From NCBI GenBank assembly GCA_016720545.1, contig JADKKK010000003.1:1-64000 (forward strand): a DNA stretch of 64,000 nucleotides. The letters run 5' to 3'. The translations under genes were made by a program, and so were the position numbers. The first letter of the stretch is position 1, and each line of letters begins with the position of its first letter. Of this stretch, positions 43,006-55,000 are shown piece by piece. The DNA comes from Myxococcales bacterium. Its GTDB lineage: Bacteria; Myxococcota_A; Polyangia; Polyangiales; Polyangiaceae. The notes below the pieces were generated by a model that saw only the letters and a program-made list of their open reading frames with translations, did not search any database and had not been told where the DNA came from.

Positions 43006-46000
43006 ATGGCGACCGACATCCTGGCGGCCCTCGAGGCCCCCCTCGACAACGAGGAGGCGCTGCTCGACCACATGCTGCTCGCGCTCACGCGCGGCGAGCT
43101 GCCCCCCGGCTCCTGGGAGGCGCTCACGGCGGCCGCGCTCCGCGACGATCGCGTTTCGGAGCTCGCCTTCGCCTTCGAGCTGGTGATGCAGGGCAAGCGC
43201 CTGAAGAGCGTGTCCAGCCAGACCGGCGCCGAGTTCCTGGTGAACGCGTCGGCGTTCTTCCTCCAGGCGCTCGGAGACGACTTCGGCGCCATCAGTTACC
43301 TCGAGCGCGCGATCGCCCTCTCGCCCAGCTACCTCCCGGCCTTCGAGGGCCTCGACCGCGCGCTCACGCAGGCCGGCGAGCACAAGAAGCTCGCGGACCT
43401 CTGCTTCTCCACGGTCACCCACCGTCACGACGTGGGCGAGAAGATCGCCCTGCTCCGCCGGGCCGCGGCGCTCTACGAGCCGCTCAGCGCCCAGGAGGAC
43501 CGCGGGGTCGACGTTCTCCAGATGCTCCTCAAGCTGGTGCCGGACGACGTCGAGGCGCGCGTCGCGCTCGAGGGCCGTTACATCAAGCAGAACCGCCACC
43601 GCGACGTGGCGAAGCTGCTCGAGGGCGCTCTCACGACGACGCCCGAGCCGACGGAGGAGGAGGCCTCCACGATCCGGCAGCGCCTCATCGACCTCTACTC
43701 GAACCACCTTCAAGAGCCCGAACGCGCGCTCCCGCACGCCGAGCTCGTGCTCGCGGCCGACGCGTCTCACGAAGAGGCGCGTCGCGTCGCGGAGCGCCTC
43801 CTCGTCAACAAGGCCAACGCAGGGCGGGCGGCCGCGGCGCTCTCCCGCGCAGCGTTCGTCACCGGCAGCGTGGTCGAGATGGAACGCTTCCTCGTCATCG
43901 AGCTCGAGCACACTCGGGGCGCGAAGCGCTTCGGCGTGCTGAAGCGCCTCGGCACGCTCCGGCAGGACTCCCTCCAGCAGAACGCCGCGGCGTTCGAAGC
44001 TTTCGACGCGGCGCTCGCCATCGACCCCACGGACGACGACCTGCGCGCGCGCTACGTCGAGCTCGCCGTCGCGCTCGGCACCGCGCTCGACGCGGCCCGC
44101 AGCCTCACGCGCGTGGCGACCGCCGCGAAGGAGCTCCCCGTGCGCTCGCGGATCGCCGCGGAGGCCGGCGTGCTGCTCCGCATCGGGGGAGACCTGCGCC
44201 GGGCGCGCGCGACGTTCGTCAGCATTCTGGGCATGCCCGAGGCCGATCCCACGGCGATTCTGCGCGCCGCCCACGAGCTGGTCGACGTGTACACGACCGA
44301 GGGCGACACGCGCGCCCTCGCCGACGTGCTCGACAAAGTCGGGGAGCTCGAGCCCGACCCCGAGCTGCGGCGATCGGCGAACGAGCAGCTCGCCGAGCTC
44401 GCCGCGTCCCGGGGCGACGACGCGCGGGCCATCGTCGCCTTCACCCGGCTCATCGAGAGCCCGAGCCGCGCGCACGCGCTCGCCGAGCTCGAGGTCTTGC
44501 ACGAGCGGTGCCAGAACTACGCCGAGCTGGCCCAGGTGCTCCTCGAGCGCGAGAAGGAGGCGGGCTCGCGCGCGGAGGCGCGCCAGCTGGCGTTCCGCGC
44601 CGCCGAGATCCTCACGCAGCAGGGGGACGACGTCGAGAAGGCTGCGGCGGCGTGGCGCGGGATCGCCGAACGCTACGGCGCCACGCGCAACGTGCATCTT
44701 GCATGGATACCGCTGCTCGAGGCGCAGCGCGATTGGCCCGCGCTTGCGGAGGTGCTCGCGGCCGACGCGGACATCGCGCCCGAGGCCGAGCGCGCCGCGA
44801 TCCTGGCCCGCCTCGGCCACGTGCACCTCACGCGGCTCGCCGACGAGGCCGAGGCCTTCGAGATCTTCTCGCGGGTGCTCGAGTTCGATCCGCAAGAGCC
44901 CACGACCCGCGGCACGCTCGAGAAGCTCCTCTCGAATAAGCCGCTCCGCGCTCGCGCCGCGGAGGTGCTCGAGCCCGTGTACCGCACCGAGCGCAACACC
45001 GCCGGCCTCTTGCGAGTGCTGGAGGTGTGCGTCGAGGAGGCCGACGGCCTGCCCGCGCGCCTCGGGGCGCTGCTCGAAGCGTCACGCGTGGCCGAGGAGA
45101 CCATGCCGGAGCGCGCCGTCGAGCTCGCCGCGCTCGGTCTCCGCGACGCCGCTCACGGCCGCGATCATGTGCTGCCATGGCTCGAGCGCGCGGAGCGCCT
45201 CTCGCTGGGGCTCGACGCGAAGCGGCGGTCGGCGCTGTTCTCTGCGGCCCTCGGCGAGCTCGAAGTCGACTCCCCGGGGCTCCTCGCGCTCGCGCGGCGC
45301 GCGGGCGACGCGCTGTCGCTCGCCGGCGACGTGGCCAGCGCCCTCGGTGTGTACCGGCGCGCGCTCGCGTTCGAGCCGTCGTCCGAGGAGCTCATGTCGC
45401 GGGTCGACGAGCTGCTGAAGGAGCAGGGCAACGCGGAGGAGCGCGTCGCCCTCTACCGGTCCGCCCTGGAGCAGGGCCCCGAGCGCGAGCGGCGCCGGCA
45501 GCTCCTCCACGGCATCGGGTCGATCGAGCGCTATGAGCTCTTGAGCCCTCACGCGGCGATCGATGCCTACCAGCGCGCGCTGGCAGACGACCCGAACGAT
45601 CGCGAGGCGTTTGCCGCGCTCGCGGCCCTCTTCGCCGAGACCGAGCGGTACGCGGAGCTGTGCGACGTGCTCGAGGGCAGCCTCGAGACCGTGTCGCCGG
45701 AGGAGTCGCGCCGGCTGCGCGCGCAGCTCGCGGACGTCGCCGCGGCGCACGGGCAGCCCGATCGCGCACGGCACCACCTCGCCGTGCTGCTCGCCGACGC
45801 GGCCCTCGCGGGGGTCGAGCTCACCGTCGTCGAGCGCGTCGCGACGACATTGAAGGACGCCGACCTCGCGGAAGCCGTCCTCGAGCGGCGCCTGCGCGAG
45901 ACCCCAGACGTGCGCGAGCACGTGGACCTGCTCGAGCGGCTCGGCACCCTCGCCCTCGAAGGCAAGGACGACCCGGACCGCGCGAAGGAGCGGTTCCGCG

Positions 46001-49000
46001 CCGCCGCAGACCTCGCGCTCGCGCTCGGAGAGCAGGACGCGGCGGTGAGGCTCTACGAGACCCTCCTGCGGGTGGCGCCCTTCGACGTGGGAGCGGCGAC
46101 CGAGCTCGTGAGCCTCTCCGAGGAGCGCGGCGCGTTCGACCGGCTGCCGGCGCTGCTCGACATCCTGCTGGCCTCGGAGGACGAACCGCGGGCGCGGGTC
46201 GCCCTGATGCTGAAGAAGATCAAGGTGTTGTCGCAGTCCCTCGGCGACCACCGGGCCGCCCTCGCGACGGCCGCTGCAGCGTTCGACGTGTCGCCCGAGG
46301 ACCGCGCGGTCCTGTCGATGTTCGGAGATCTCGCGGTGCGCACGGGCGACACGGATCTGTTCTGTGACGCGCTCGACGCGAAGCTCACGGCCAACGCTGA
46401 CGGCCGCGACAAGGCCCTCCACGCGGATCTCGTGCTCGCGAAGGCGCGCCTGCTCGGCCGCGATCCGGAGCGCTACGAGGAGGCGGCGCTCGCTTACCGC
46501 AGCGTGCTCCGTGGGAACGTGCTCGACCACGCGCGCACGGCGAGCGCGCTCGTCGAGCTCGAGGAGCTCGCGCTGTCGGACGCGGCCCCGCTCACGCTGG
46601 CGGACGGCTCGATCGACGGCGGCGGCTCGCGGCACGGGGACCTGCGCTGGGTGTGGAACTTTCGCGTCGAGAGGGCCGACGACGCCGAGCGCGCGACGCT
46701 GCTCTCCCGCTGGGCCGAGGCGGAGGAGCGCGTGCTGGGCGACGCCGAGCGCGCGCTGCTCCTCTACCGGCGCGTCGTCGAGCTCGACCCCGAGCAGACC
46801 GACGCGCTCGACGGAGTAGCCCGCCTGTCGCTCGCCGCGGGCGACGTCGAGGGCACCGTCGCGGCGCTCCAAGCGCGCCGCGAGAGGATGAACGGCGAGG
46901 CGCGCAACCTGCTCGACCTCGACATCGCGGAGATCCTGCTGTCGCGCACGACGCGCCTCTCCGAGGCCCTCGCCAGCGTCGCGGCGGTGCTCGAGTCGAC
47001 GCCGCACGATCCGCGCGCGCTGGCGCTCGGATCGCGGCTGTTGCGGGCCCCCGCCGTGCGCACTCGCGCGGTCGAGACGTTCGATCGCGCGCTCGAGCTC
47101 GCCGAAGACCTCGACGCGAAGGTGGCCATTCTGCGCGACCTCATCGCGAGCGCGGAGGAGGCGGGCGAGACCCCCGACGCGCTCTTCCGCTGGTACGAAG
47201 AGGTGGTCGACCTCCAGACCAGCCGAGGCCACAGGTCCGAGGCGCTCGAGGCCGTGCTCCACGCGGCGGCACGGATCCCGACCAGCGCCGCGCTGTGGGA
47301 CCGCGCCGAGGCGCTGTGCCGCGAGCTCGAGACGCCGTCGCCGGTCGCCGAGCTCTACGAGTCCACGCTCGACGGATCGCTGTCGCGCGAAGACGCGGTG
47401 GAGCTCGGCAAGCGGGCGGTGTCGTTCTTCGAGGAGTGGTTCGACGACTCGAACCGGAGCGCCCGCGTGCTCGAGCGTATCCTCGAGACCGACCCCAACG
47501 AGCCGTGGGCCTTCGATCGTCTCAAGCTTTTGTTCGACGCCGAGGAGCGCTGGACGGATTTGTTCGGGCTCTTCGACCGGGCGATCGTGGCGGCGCCCAC
47601 CGACACGCGTACGGAGCTGCTGGAAGAGGCGGCGCAAGTCGCGAAGGACTTCGCGAGCGATCCGATAAAGGCCATTGACTACCTCGAGCAGCTCCGCGCG
47701 CTCACGCCGAACGTGGCGAGGGTCGACGCCGCGCTCGAGCGCCTCTACGAGCGCACCGGGCGATTCCGCGAGCTCATCGCGCTCTACACGAGCCAAATCC
47801 CGAACCTCGCGGAGCGCGAAGGTCAGGACATCCGCGCGCGCATCGCGCAGATCTGGGTGGACGAGCTGAAGGACGTCGCCGCGGCGCTCGCGATCGTCGA
47901 GGACCTCGTCGCGCGGGAGCAGGACCTCGGGCCACGAAGAGACGTCGAGGCGATCCTCGAGCGGATCCTCGCGTCCACGAGCCCGAGCGCCGACGCGGGC
48001 CGTGACGACGCGAAGTCGACGCGCCCGTCCGGAAAGCGCGCCGGAGCCCGGCAGCGCGCGGCGGCGATCCTGAAGGAGCGTTACGCCGCCAGCCAGCAAG
48101 AGGGCGACCTCGTGCGCATCCTGGAGGTCGAGCTCGAGGCCGTGAAGGGCGCCAAAGAGCGCGCGCGACGCCACGAGCAGATCGCCGTGCTCCACGAGAC
48201 GCTGGGCGATCCGCGCGACGCGCTGGACCACGTGGTGCAGCTCGTCCTGCTCGAGCCGACCGTCAAGAGCCACCGCGATCACCTGGAGCAGCTGGCGAGC
48301 CGCGTCAACGACTTCCCTCGGCTCGTCGAGGTCCTCGTGGAGGTCGCCGACCGCTGCGACGACGAGACCCTCCGCGTCGAGCTGACCCTGCACGCGGGCT
48401 TGGTGGTCACCGAGCGCCTGGGCGACGCCGATCAGGCGATCGAGCTGTTCGGGCGAGTGCTCGCGAGCCCGCAGGCGTCCGATGAGGCGCTCCTCGCCGC
48501 GTGTCGGGCGACCGAGCCGCTGCTCGCCGCGGCGCATCGGAGCCTCGAGCACCTCGACGTGCTCGAGCGGCAGGGGGCCCTCGAGCCCGAGCCCGAGGTG
48601 CGGTACGCGGTGTTCGCGAAGGCCGCTCGGCTCGCCACCGACGCCCAGGAGCTCGAGCGCGCGACCTGGGCGTGGGAGGCGTGCCTCGAGCTCGTGCCCG
48701 GCGACGCGGCCTCGCTCGACGGCCTCGTGGGACTCTTCGACCGCACCGGGCAGAGCAAGGAGCTCGCGGCGGTGCTCGGCGTGAGGTGCCGCCTCCCCGC
48801 ACGCTCTACCGCCGCGCGGCGGGCCGACTACGTGCGCATCGCGAACCTGCTCGGCGAGACCCTCGGCGAGGTCGAGGAGGCCATCCGCGCCTGGGACGCG
48901 GAGGAGCAGGAGTTCGGCGAGTCCGACGAGAACATTCGCGCGCGCCTCTCGCTGTATCGCGCGTCGCGCCAGTGGGAGAAGCTCGCGGCGCTCCTCGAGC

Positions 49001-52000
49001 GCGCAGCGCACCGCCAGGCCTCCCCGGACGTGCAAGCGTCGTTCTTGTGCGAGCTCGGCGACGTAGCGCGCGAGTATCTGGAGACGGGCCCCACCGCCGT
49101 CGCGAGCTACGAGTCCGCGCTCCAGAAAGACCCTCGAAACGAGGGCGCGCGCGCCGGGCTCCGGGCCCTTCTCCGTCGCCCCGAGGTGCGCGCCGAGGCC
49201 GTGCGCGTGCTGCTCTTCGCGTTCTCCGCGACCGACGAGTGGCGGAGCACGCTCGAGCTCACAGAGCACCGGATCGCCACGGCCAAGGACGGCCCAGCGC
49301 GCATCGCCGTGTTCCACGAAGCCGCGCAGCTCTCGGAGCGACGCGGCGACGATCGCGAGACCGCGTTCTCGCTGATCCGCCGCGCGTTCCTCCTCGACCC
49401 GGGCCGCGCCGACACGGCGACCGAGCTCTTCCGCCTCGCAGAGGCCACCCGGCAGTGGCGCTCGGTGGCCGACGCCCAACGCGAGGCCATCGAGGCGAAG
49501 GAGAGCATCGAGGCCGAGCCCCCGTGGCTGCCCGGACTGCGCACGCGCATGGGCGAGGTCCTCGAGACCCGCCTCGACGATCCTCGCGCGGCGCTGGTCG
49601 CCTTCGCGCGTGTCGCGGCCGACGACGCGAACAACCTCGAGGCCGCGCGCGCCACCATCCGCAACGCGGGGCGAGTCATGCGCTGGGACGCGGCGTCGCG
49701 TGCCCTCGTCGAGTCGGCGTTCGCGGCGAGCTCCCTCCCGCCGGCGCTGGTCGCGACCTTCGAGGAGGCCGCGACCGCGGCGACCGCGTGGGACGCCGCG
49801 ACCTTCGCGCTGGCCGCCGTCGTGTCCGATCGTGCCGAGTCGTCCGACCTCGCGAGGGAGCTCGAGACCCAGCTCGCGCGGTGGCACCGCGATCGAAGGA
49901 GTGACCCCGACAGCGCGGAGGCCGCGTTCTCCCGCGCGCTCGCGCACGGGCGCGACGTGCCAGAGCTCCTCGCCGAGCTCGCGCAGCTCCAGCGGCGCTC
50001 GCGTGGGCGCCCCCTGATCGACAGCCTCCTCCGCCTCTCCAACACCACGGGCGGCGACCTCGACCTGCTCCGCGAGGCGGCCGACACGGCGCGCGACCAC
50101 GTCGCCGATCGCGCCCTCGCCAAGTCGATCCTCACGCGGCTGGTGAAGCTCGCGACCGATCGCTGGGTCGGCGAAGACGCCGACACCGCGGTGTCGTCCG
50201 GCATGCCCGCAGAGCCCGCGGGGTACATCCGACAGGGCGTGCGGGAGCTCGTGGACATCCAAAAAGCCGAAGGGGACCTCGAGCGCGTCACCGGCCTCTT
50301 GCTCGAGACCTCACTTCTGCCCTTCCCGCGCGGTGAGTCTCGCGCCCTGCGGTTCGAGGCGGCTGGGCTCTTCGCCAGCGAGCTCGACGCGTCGGACCGC
50401 GCGATCACTCTCTACGAGCGTCTGTTCGAGGAAGATCCGAGCGACGAGCAGGCCGTCCGCGCGCTCGGGGCCATCCTCACGCGCGAGGGCCGACCGCGTG
50501 AGCTGCTCGCGCTCGCGCGGCGCCGCGTGGAGGTGTGCGAGGGCCGCAGCGCGCGGCTCGTGCTCCGCATCGAGACGGCCCGCATCGAGGCGCAGCTCGG
50601 GGACTCCGCGCAGGCCATGGCCACCCTCCGCGCCAACCTCGACGAGAGCCCTCGACACGGCGAGACCGTCACCGAGCTCGTGACGCTCCTCGAGCGAGAG
50701 CGCAGCTTCACGGAGCTCGCCGCGCTCTACGCCACGCAGGCGGAGCGCGCCGAGGCGGACGTGGAGCCCGCCGAAGCCGCCGAGTGGTTCGAGCGCGCCG
50801 CAGAGGTCGCGTCAGCGCGGCTCGCCCAGCCCTCGCTAGCCGCCCAACACTACCGGCGAGTCATCGCCCTCGAGCCCCGCCCCACGGCGCTCGCGGCCCT
50901 CGCGAAGCTGGCAACCGACGCCGCGGAGCATGGCGACGCAGCCGAGTACCTCGATCAGCTCCGCCAGGTGAGCCGCGGCAAGGAGCGCGTCGACGTCGTG
51001 CTCCGCATGATCTCCGCGCTCCTCAAGGCCGATAGGCTGGTCTTGGCGATCGAGCGGCTCGAGGAGGAGCTCGCGCGCACACCCGAGGCCGAGCCCCTCC
51101 GCGCGCGCCTACTCGCTACCTACCGAGAGCGCGACGACTTCGCCAACCTCGCTCGCACCCTCACGGCGGGCGCGCAGTACGCGCCGGACAAGGCGACCCG
51201 GCTCTCGCGGCTGCGCGAGGCCGCCGAGCTCTACTGCACCGAAGTGCGTGAGCCAGAGAGGGCGATCCCGCTGCTCGAGATGGCCCGCGATCTGGCGCCC
51301 GAGGAGCGCGCAGTGCGGCTCGCGCTGTCCGACGCGCTCGGCCTCAGCGGCCGCATCGACGAGGCCCGCGTGATGCTCCGCGCCATCATCGACGACTTCG
51401 CGGGGCGACGTCCGAAGGAGCGCGCGCCGGTGCACTACCACCTCGCGCGACTCGATCTGGTCGTCGGCGATCGCCCCCGCGCGCTCGTGGAGCTCGACGC
51501 GGCGACCCGCATCGACCCCGCGAACCCCGAGATCCTGCGCACGCTGGCCGAGCTCTCACGCGACGACGGGCAGCTCGATCGCGCCGAGCGCTCGTACCGG
51601 GCCCTCCTCACGGTGCTGCGGCGCCACGACGGGCTCCAGGGCGCCGCGGGGATCTCCCGCAGCGAAGTGCTCGTGGAGCTCGCCGAGATCGCCCAGCGCC
51701 AAGAGCAGCACGATCGCGCGGCCGAGCTCTTCGAGTCCGCGCTGGAGGTCGCCGTAAACAACGACGCCGAGGGTCGACGCCTGGAGCGCTCGCTGCGAGA
51801 GCGCGAGAACTTCCACGGCCTCGTGCGCGCCCTCGCGCAGCGCCTCGCGAAGGGCCGCGCCGAGGCGCGCGACGCTCGCGATTTCGACGGCACGGCCGAG
51901 CTCGCCCGCGTACTCGACGAACACCTGCAGAGCCCCGAGGCCTCGCTGGACGCGTGGCTCGAAGCGATCACGATCCGCCCAGGGTCGCAGCTCGCGCACG

Positions 52001-55000
52001 AGCAGTCCCTCGAGCTCGCCGAGCGGCTCGGGCTCGTGGCACGCTACGCCGGAGAGCTGCGAGAGCTCGCGCGGGTCACCGAGAAGCCCGCGTCGATGGC
52101 CGCGGAGCTGCACCAGCGCCTCGGGCGCGTCTACGAGACCGGCGTGCACGACCCGCAGGCCGCGGTCGCCGCGTACGAGCGAGCCCACGAGCTGGATCCG
52201 AGCTCGCACGCGACGCTCGAGGCGCTCGATCGCATGTACGAGGCGTTGGGCGACGAGGCCGGTCAGGCCCGCACTCTCGCCGCGCGCATCGCCCTCGGGA
52301 AGGAGTCCAGCGACGCGCTCTACCGCCTCGCGCAGCTCCAGTTCAAGTCGAAGGTGACGGTCGACGACGCATGCGACGCCCTCGAGGACGCCCTCGAGAG
52401 CGAGCCGCTCCTCGAGCGTGCCGAGCCCATCCTCCGCCACGCGGCCGAGGCCCACCCGGGCGAGGAGCGCGTGCTCGCGCTGTATGAGCGCGTGGGGCGG
52501 CAAGGGTACCCGCGCGCGCTCGTCGACGCGCTCACTCGACGCTGGGCGGCGGGGCTCGCCGAGGCCTACGTGCTGCGCGAGGCCGTCGAGACCGCGCGAG
52601 GCCTGCCCGACGCCGATCTCGCGGAGTTCTGGCTCCGTCGATTCCTGGAGCGCGACGGCCACGCGACCGAAGATCGCCTCTGGGCGCTCGTCGAGCTCGC
52701 CACCCTGCGCGTGGAGAAGCAGGACTTCGCCGAGGCCATCTTGCTGAAGCGCGAGGCCGCGGAGACCGCCGAGGGAGAAGACGCGCGCGCGCTCTACTTC
52801 GAGGTCGCCGATCTCGCCGCCAACGCTCTCGGAGATCTGCACTTGGCCGCGCAGACCTACGAAGACCTGAGGCTCGACAACCCGGAGGACCGCGCCGCCT
52901 GGGAGCCGCTGTTCGCGGTCTACGAGCGCATGAACGAGCACGAGAAGGTCGCGCAGTTGCTCGGCCAAGTAGCCGATGTCGTTGACGATCCAGCCGAGCG
53001 CTCGCGGCTCCGGCTCCGGCGCGTCGAGCTCGGCATCGACAAGCTTGGCCTTGGTGACGAAGCCGCCTCGCAGCTCAAGGAGATCCTCGACGAGGACCCG
53101 AGCCAGGCCGACGCGGCGATCCTGCTCGGCGGCATCCTCGAGCGCAACGGCCGCGAGGAAGAGCTCGTCGAGCTGCTCACGAACCAGCTCTACGCCGCCC
53201 TCGACCGCAGCGACACGCCCTCGATCGTCTCGCTCTCTCGACGGCTCGGCGCCTTGCTCGAGACCCGCGCGCCAGACCAAGCGCGCGACGTCTACCGGCG
53301 GATGCTCGACGTGAAGGGCGAGGACGCCGACGCCCTCGCGCGCCTCGCCCGACTCTCGGGCGAGTGCGGCGACCCTCGCGAGCGAGCAGACGCCCTCGAG
53401 CGCCTGCTCGCGATCACTACCGGCGAAGGCGCCGAAGGGCTGGCGCTCGAGCTCGGCGCGCTGTTCCGGTCGCACGAGGAGCCGGCGCGGGCCCGTGCGG
53501 CGTTCGAGCGAGGGTTCGCGGCCTACCCGCAGAGCGCCCGCCTCCGGGCCGAGCTCGAGGGCTGCTACCGCGAGGACGGCGCCTGGGCGGAGCTCGCGGC
53601 CATGTACGAGCTCGAGGCCGGCGCGCTCACGAACGCCGCGCGCAAGGTCGCCACTCTTCGGCTCGCCGCCGCGGTCTACCGCGACGAGCTCCGCCAGAAC
53701 GGCGAGGGCGCCCGCGTCATGCGGATCGCCCGCGCGACGGTGCCGGACGACCTCAACGTGCTGCGGGAGCTCACGTTCCTCCTCATGGCCTCGGGCGAGC
53801 TGGAGGCAGCCGCCGAGGAGCTGGGCCACGCGCTCGCGGAGCTCCCCGCGGACAACCCCGAGCGCGCCAGCCTGCTCTCGGAGCGGGCGGTCCTGAGCGC
53901 GCAGCTCGGGCGCGACGAAGAAGCCACGGACGACTGGGAGGACGCCCTCCTCGCCGGCGACCGGATGGTGCTCGAGCCGCTCTGCGCACACCTCGGGCGC
54001 GTCGCGACGAAGGCGAGCCACGCGGGCGACACGAAGGCGTTCCGCAAGTGCCGCCTGCGCCTCGCGGAGCTGCGCCACGAGGCGGGGCAGACCGACGAGT
54101 CCCGCGCCATCCTCACCGAGCTCTTGAAGGCCGACGGACGCGACCGCGAGACCATCCGGGCCCTCGCGCGCCTCGAGGAGCAGCTCGAGCGGTGGGACGC
54201 CGCCAGCGCCTCGTACCGCCGCCTCGTCGCCCTCGAGGAGAAGGACGGCATCGTCGACGTGGCGCTGCGCCTCGCGAACGCGTGCGAGCGCGCGGGGCGC
54301 CTCTCGGACGCGCGCGGCGGCGTCGAGCGCGCGCGCGTAGCCGAGCCTCAGAACCAGGCGCTCCGCGACGTGCTCGAGCGCATTTACAACGAGACGCTCG
54401 CGCTCCGCGAGCTGGCCGAGCTCTACCTCGAGGACGCGCGCGCCGCGATGGACGTGGCGGGTCGCTTCTCGCACCTCATCCGCGCAGGCTCGCTCCTCAT
54501 CCAGCACGGCCAAGACCCCGAGGTCGCGATCGAGCCCCTCGAGGAGGCGCGCTCGCTCCGGCCGAACGATCTCGACTGCGTGGCCTTGCTGGCCGACGCT
54601 TACACGGCCGGCGGTCGCTACGCCGAGGCCAGCGACGTGCTAGGCGCGGCGGTCACGGCGCACAAGGGGCGGCGGAGCCGCGAGCTCTCGACGCTCTACC
54701 ACCGCCTCGCGCGGGTGGCGCAGGCGACGGACGATCGCGGCGCCGAGCTCCAGCACCTCACCACGGCGCTCGACATCGATCCGCAGAGCGGCCACGTGGC
54801 GTCGGAGCTCGCCTACCTCGCCATGGAGCTCGGCGAATGGGACACCGCGTCCCGCGCGCTGCGCGCGGTGACCATGCTGAAGACCGCGGCGCCGCTCCCG
54901 CGCTCGCTCGCGTACCAGCACCTCGGCGAGATCGCTCAGGCCCAGGGCGACGCGCGACGCGCCGTGGGCTTCCTGAAGCGCGCCCTCGACGAGGACCCGA

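Noticed and set aside
45082..50262. 1726-codon open frame on the minus strand inside the TPR gene
   Set aside because: It is the mirror of GAG/CTC-rich codons in the TPR gene and reads as low-complexity Arg/Leu/Glu/Ala. The same holds for 42589-44895 and 51556-54513. No domain or ribosome site.
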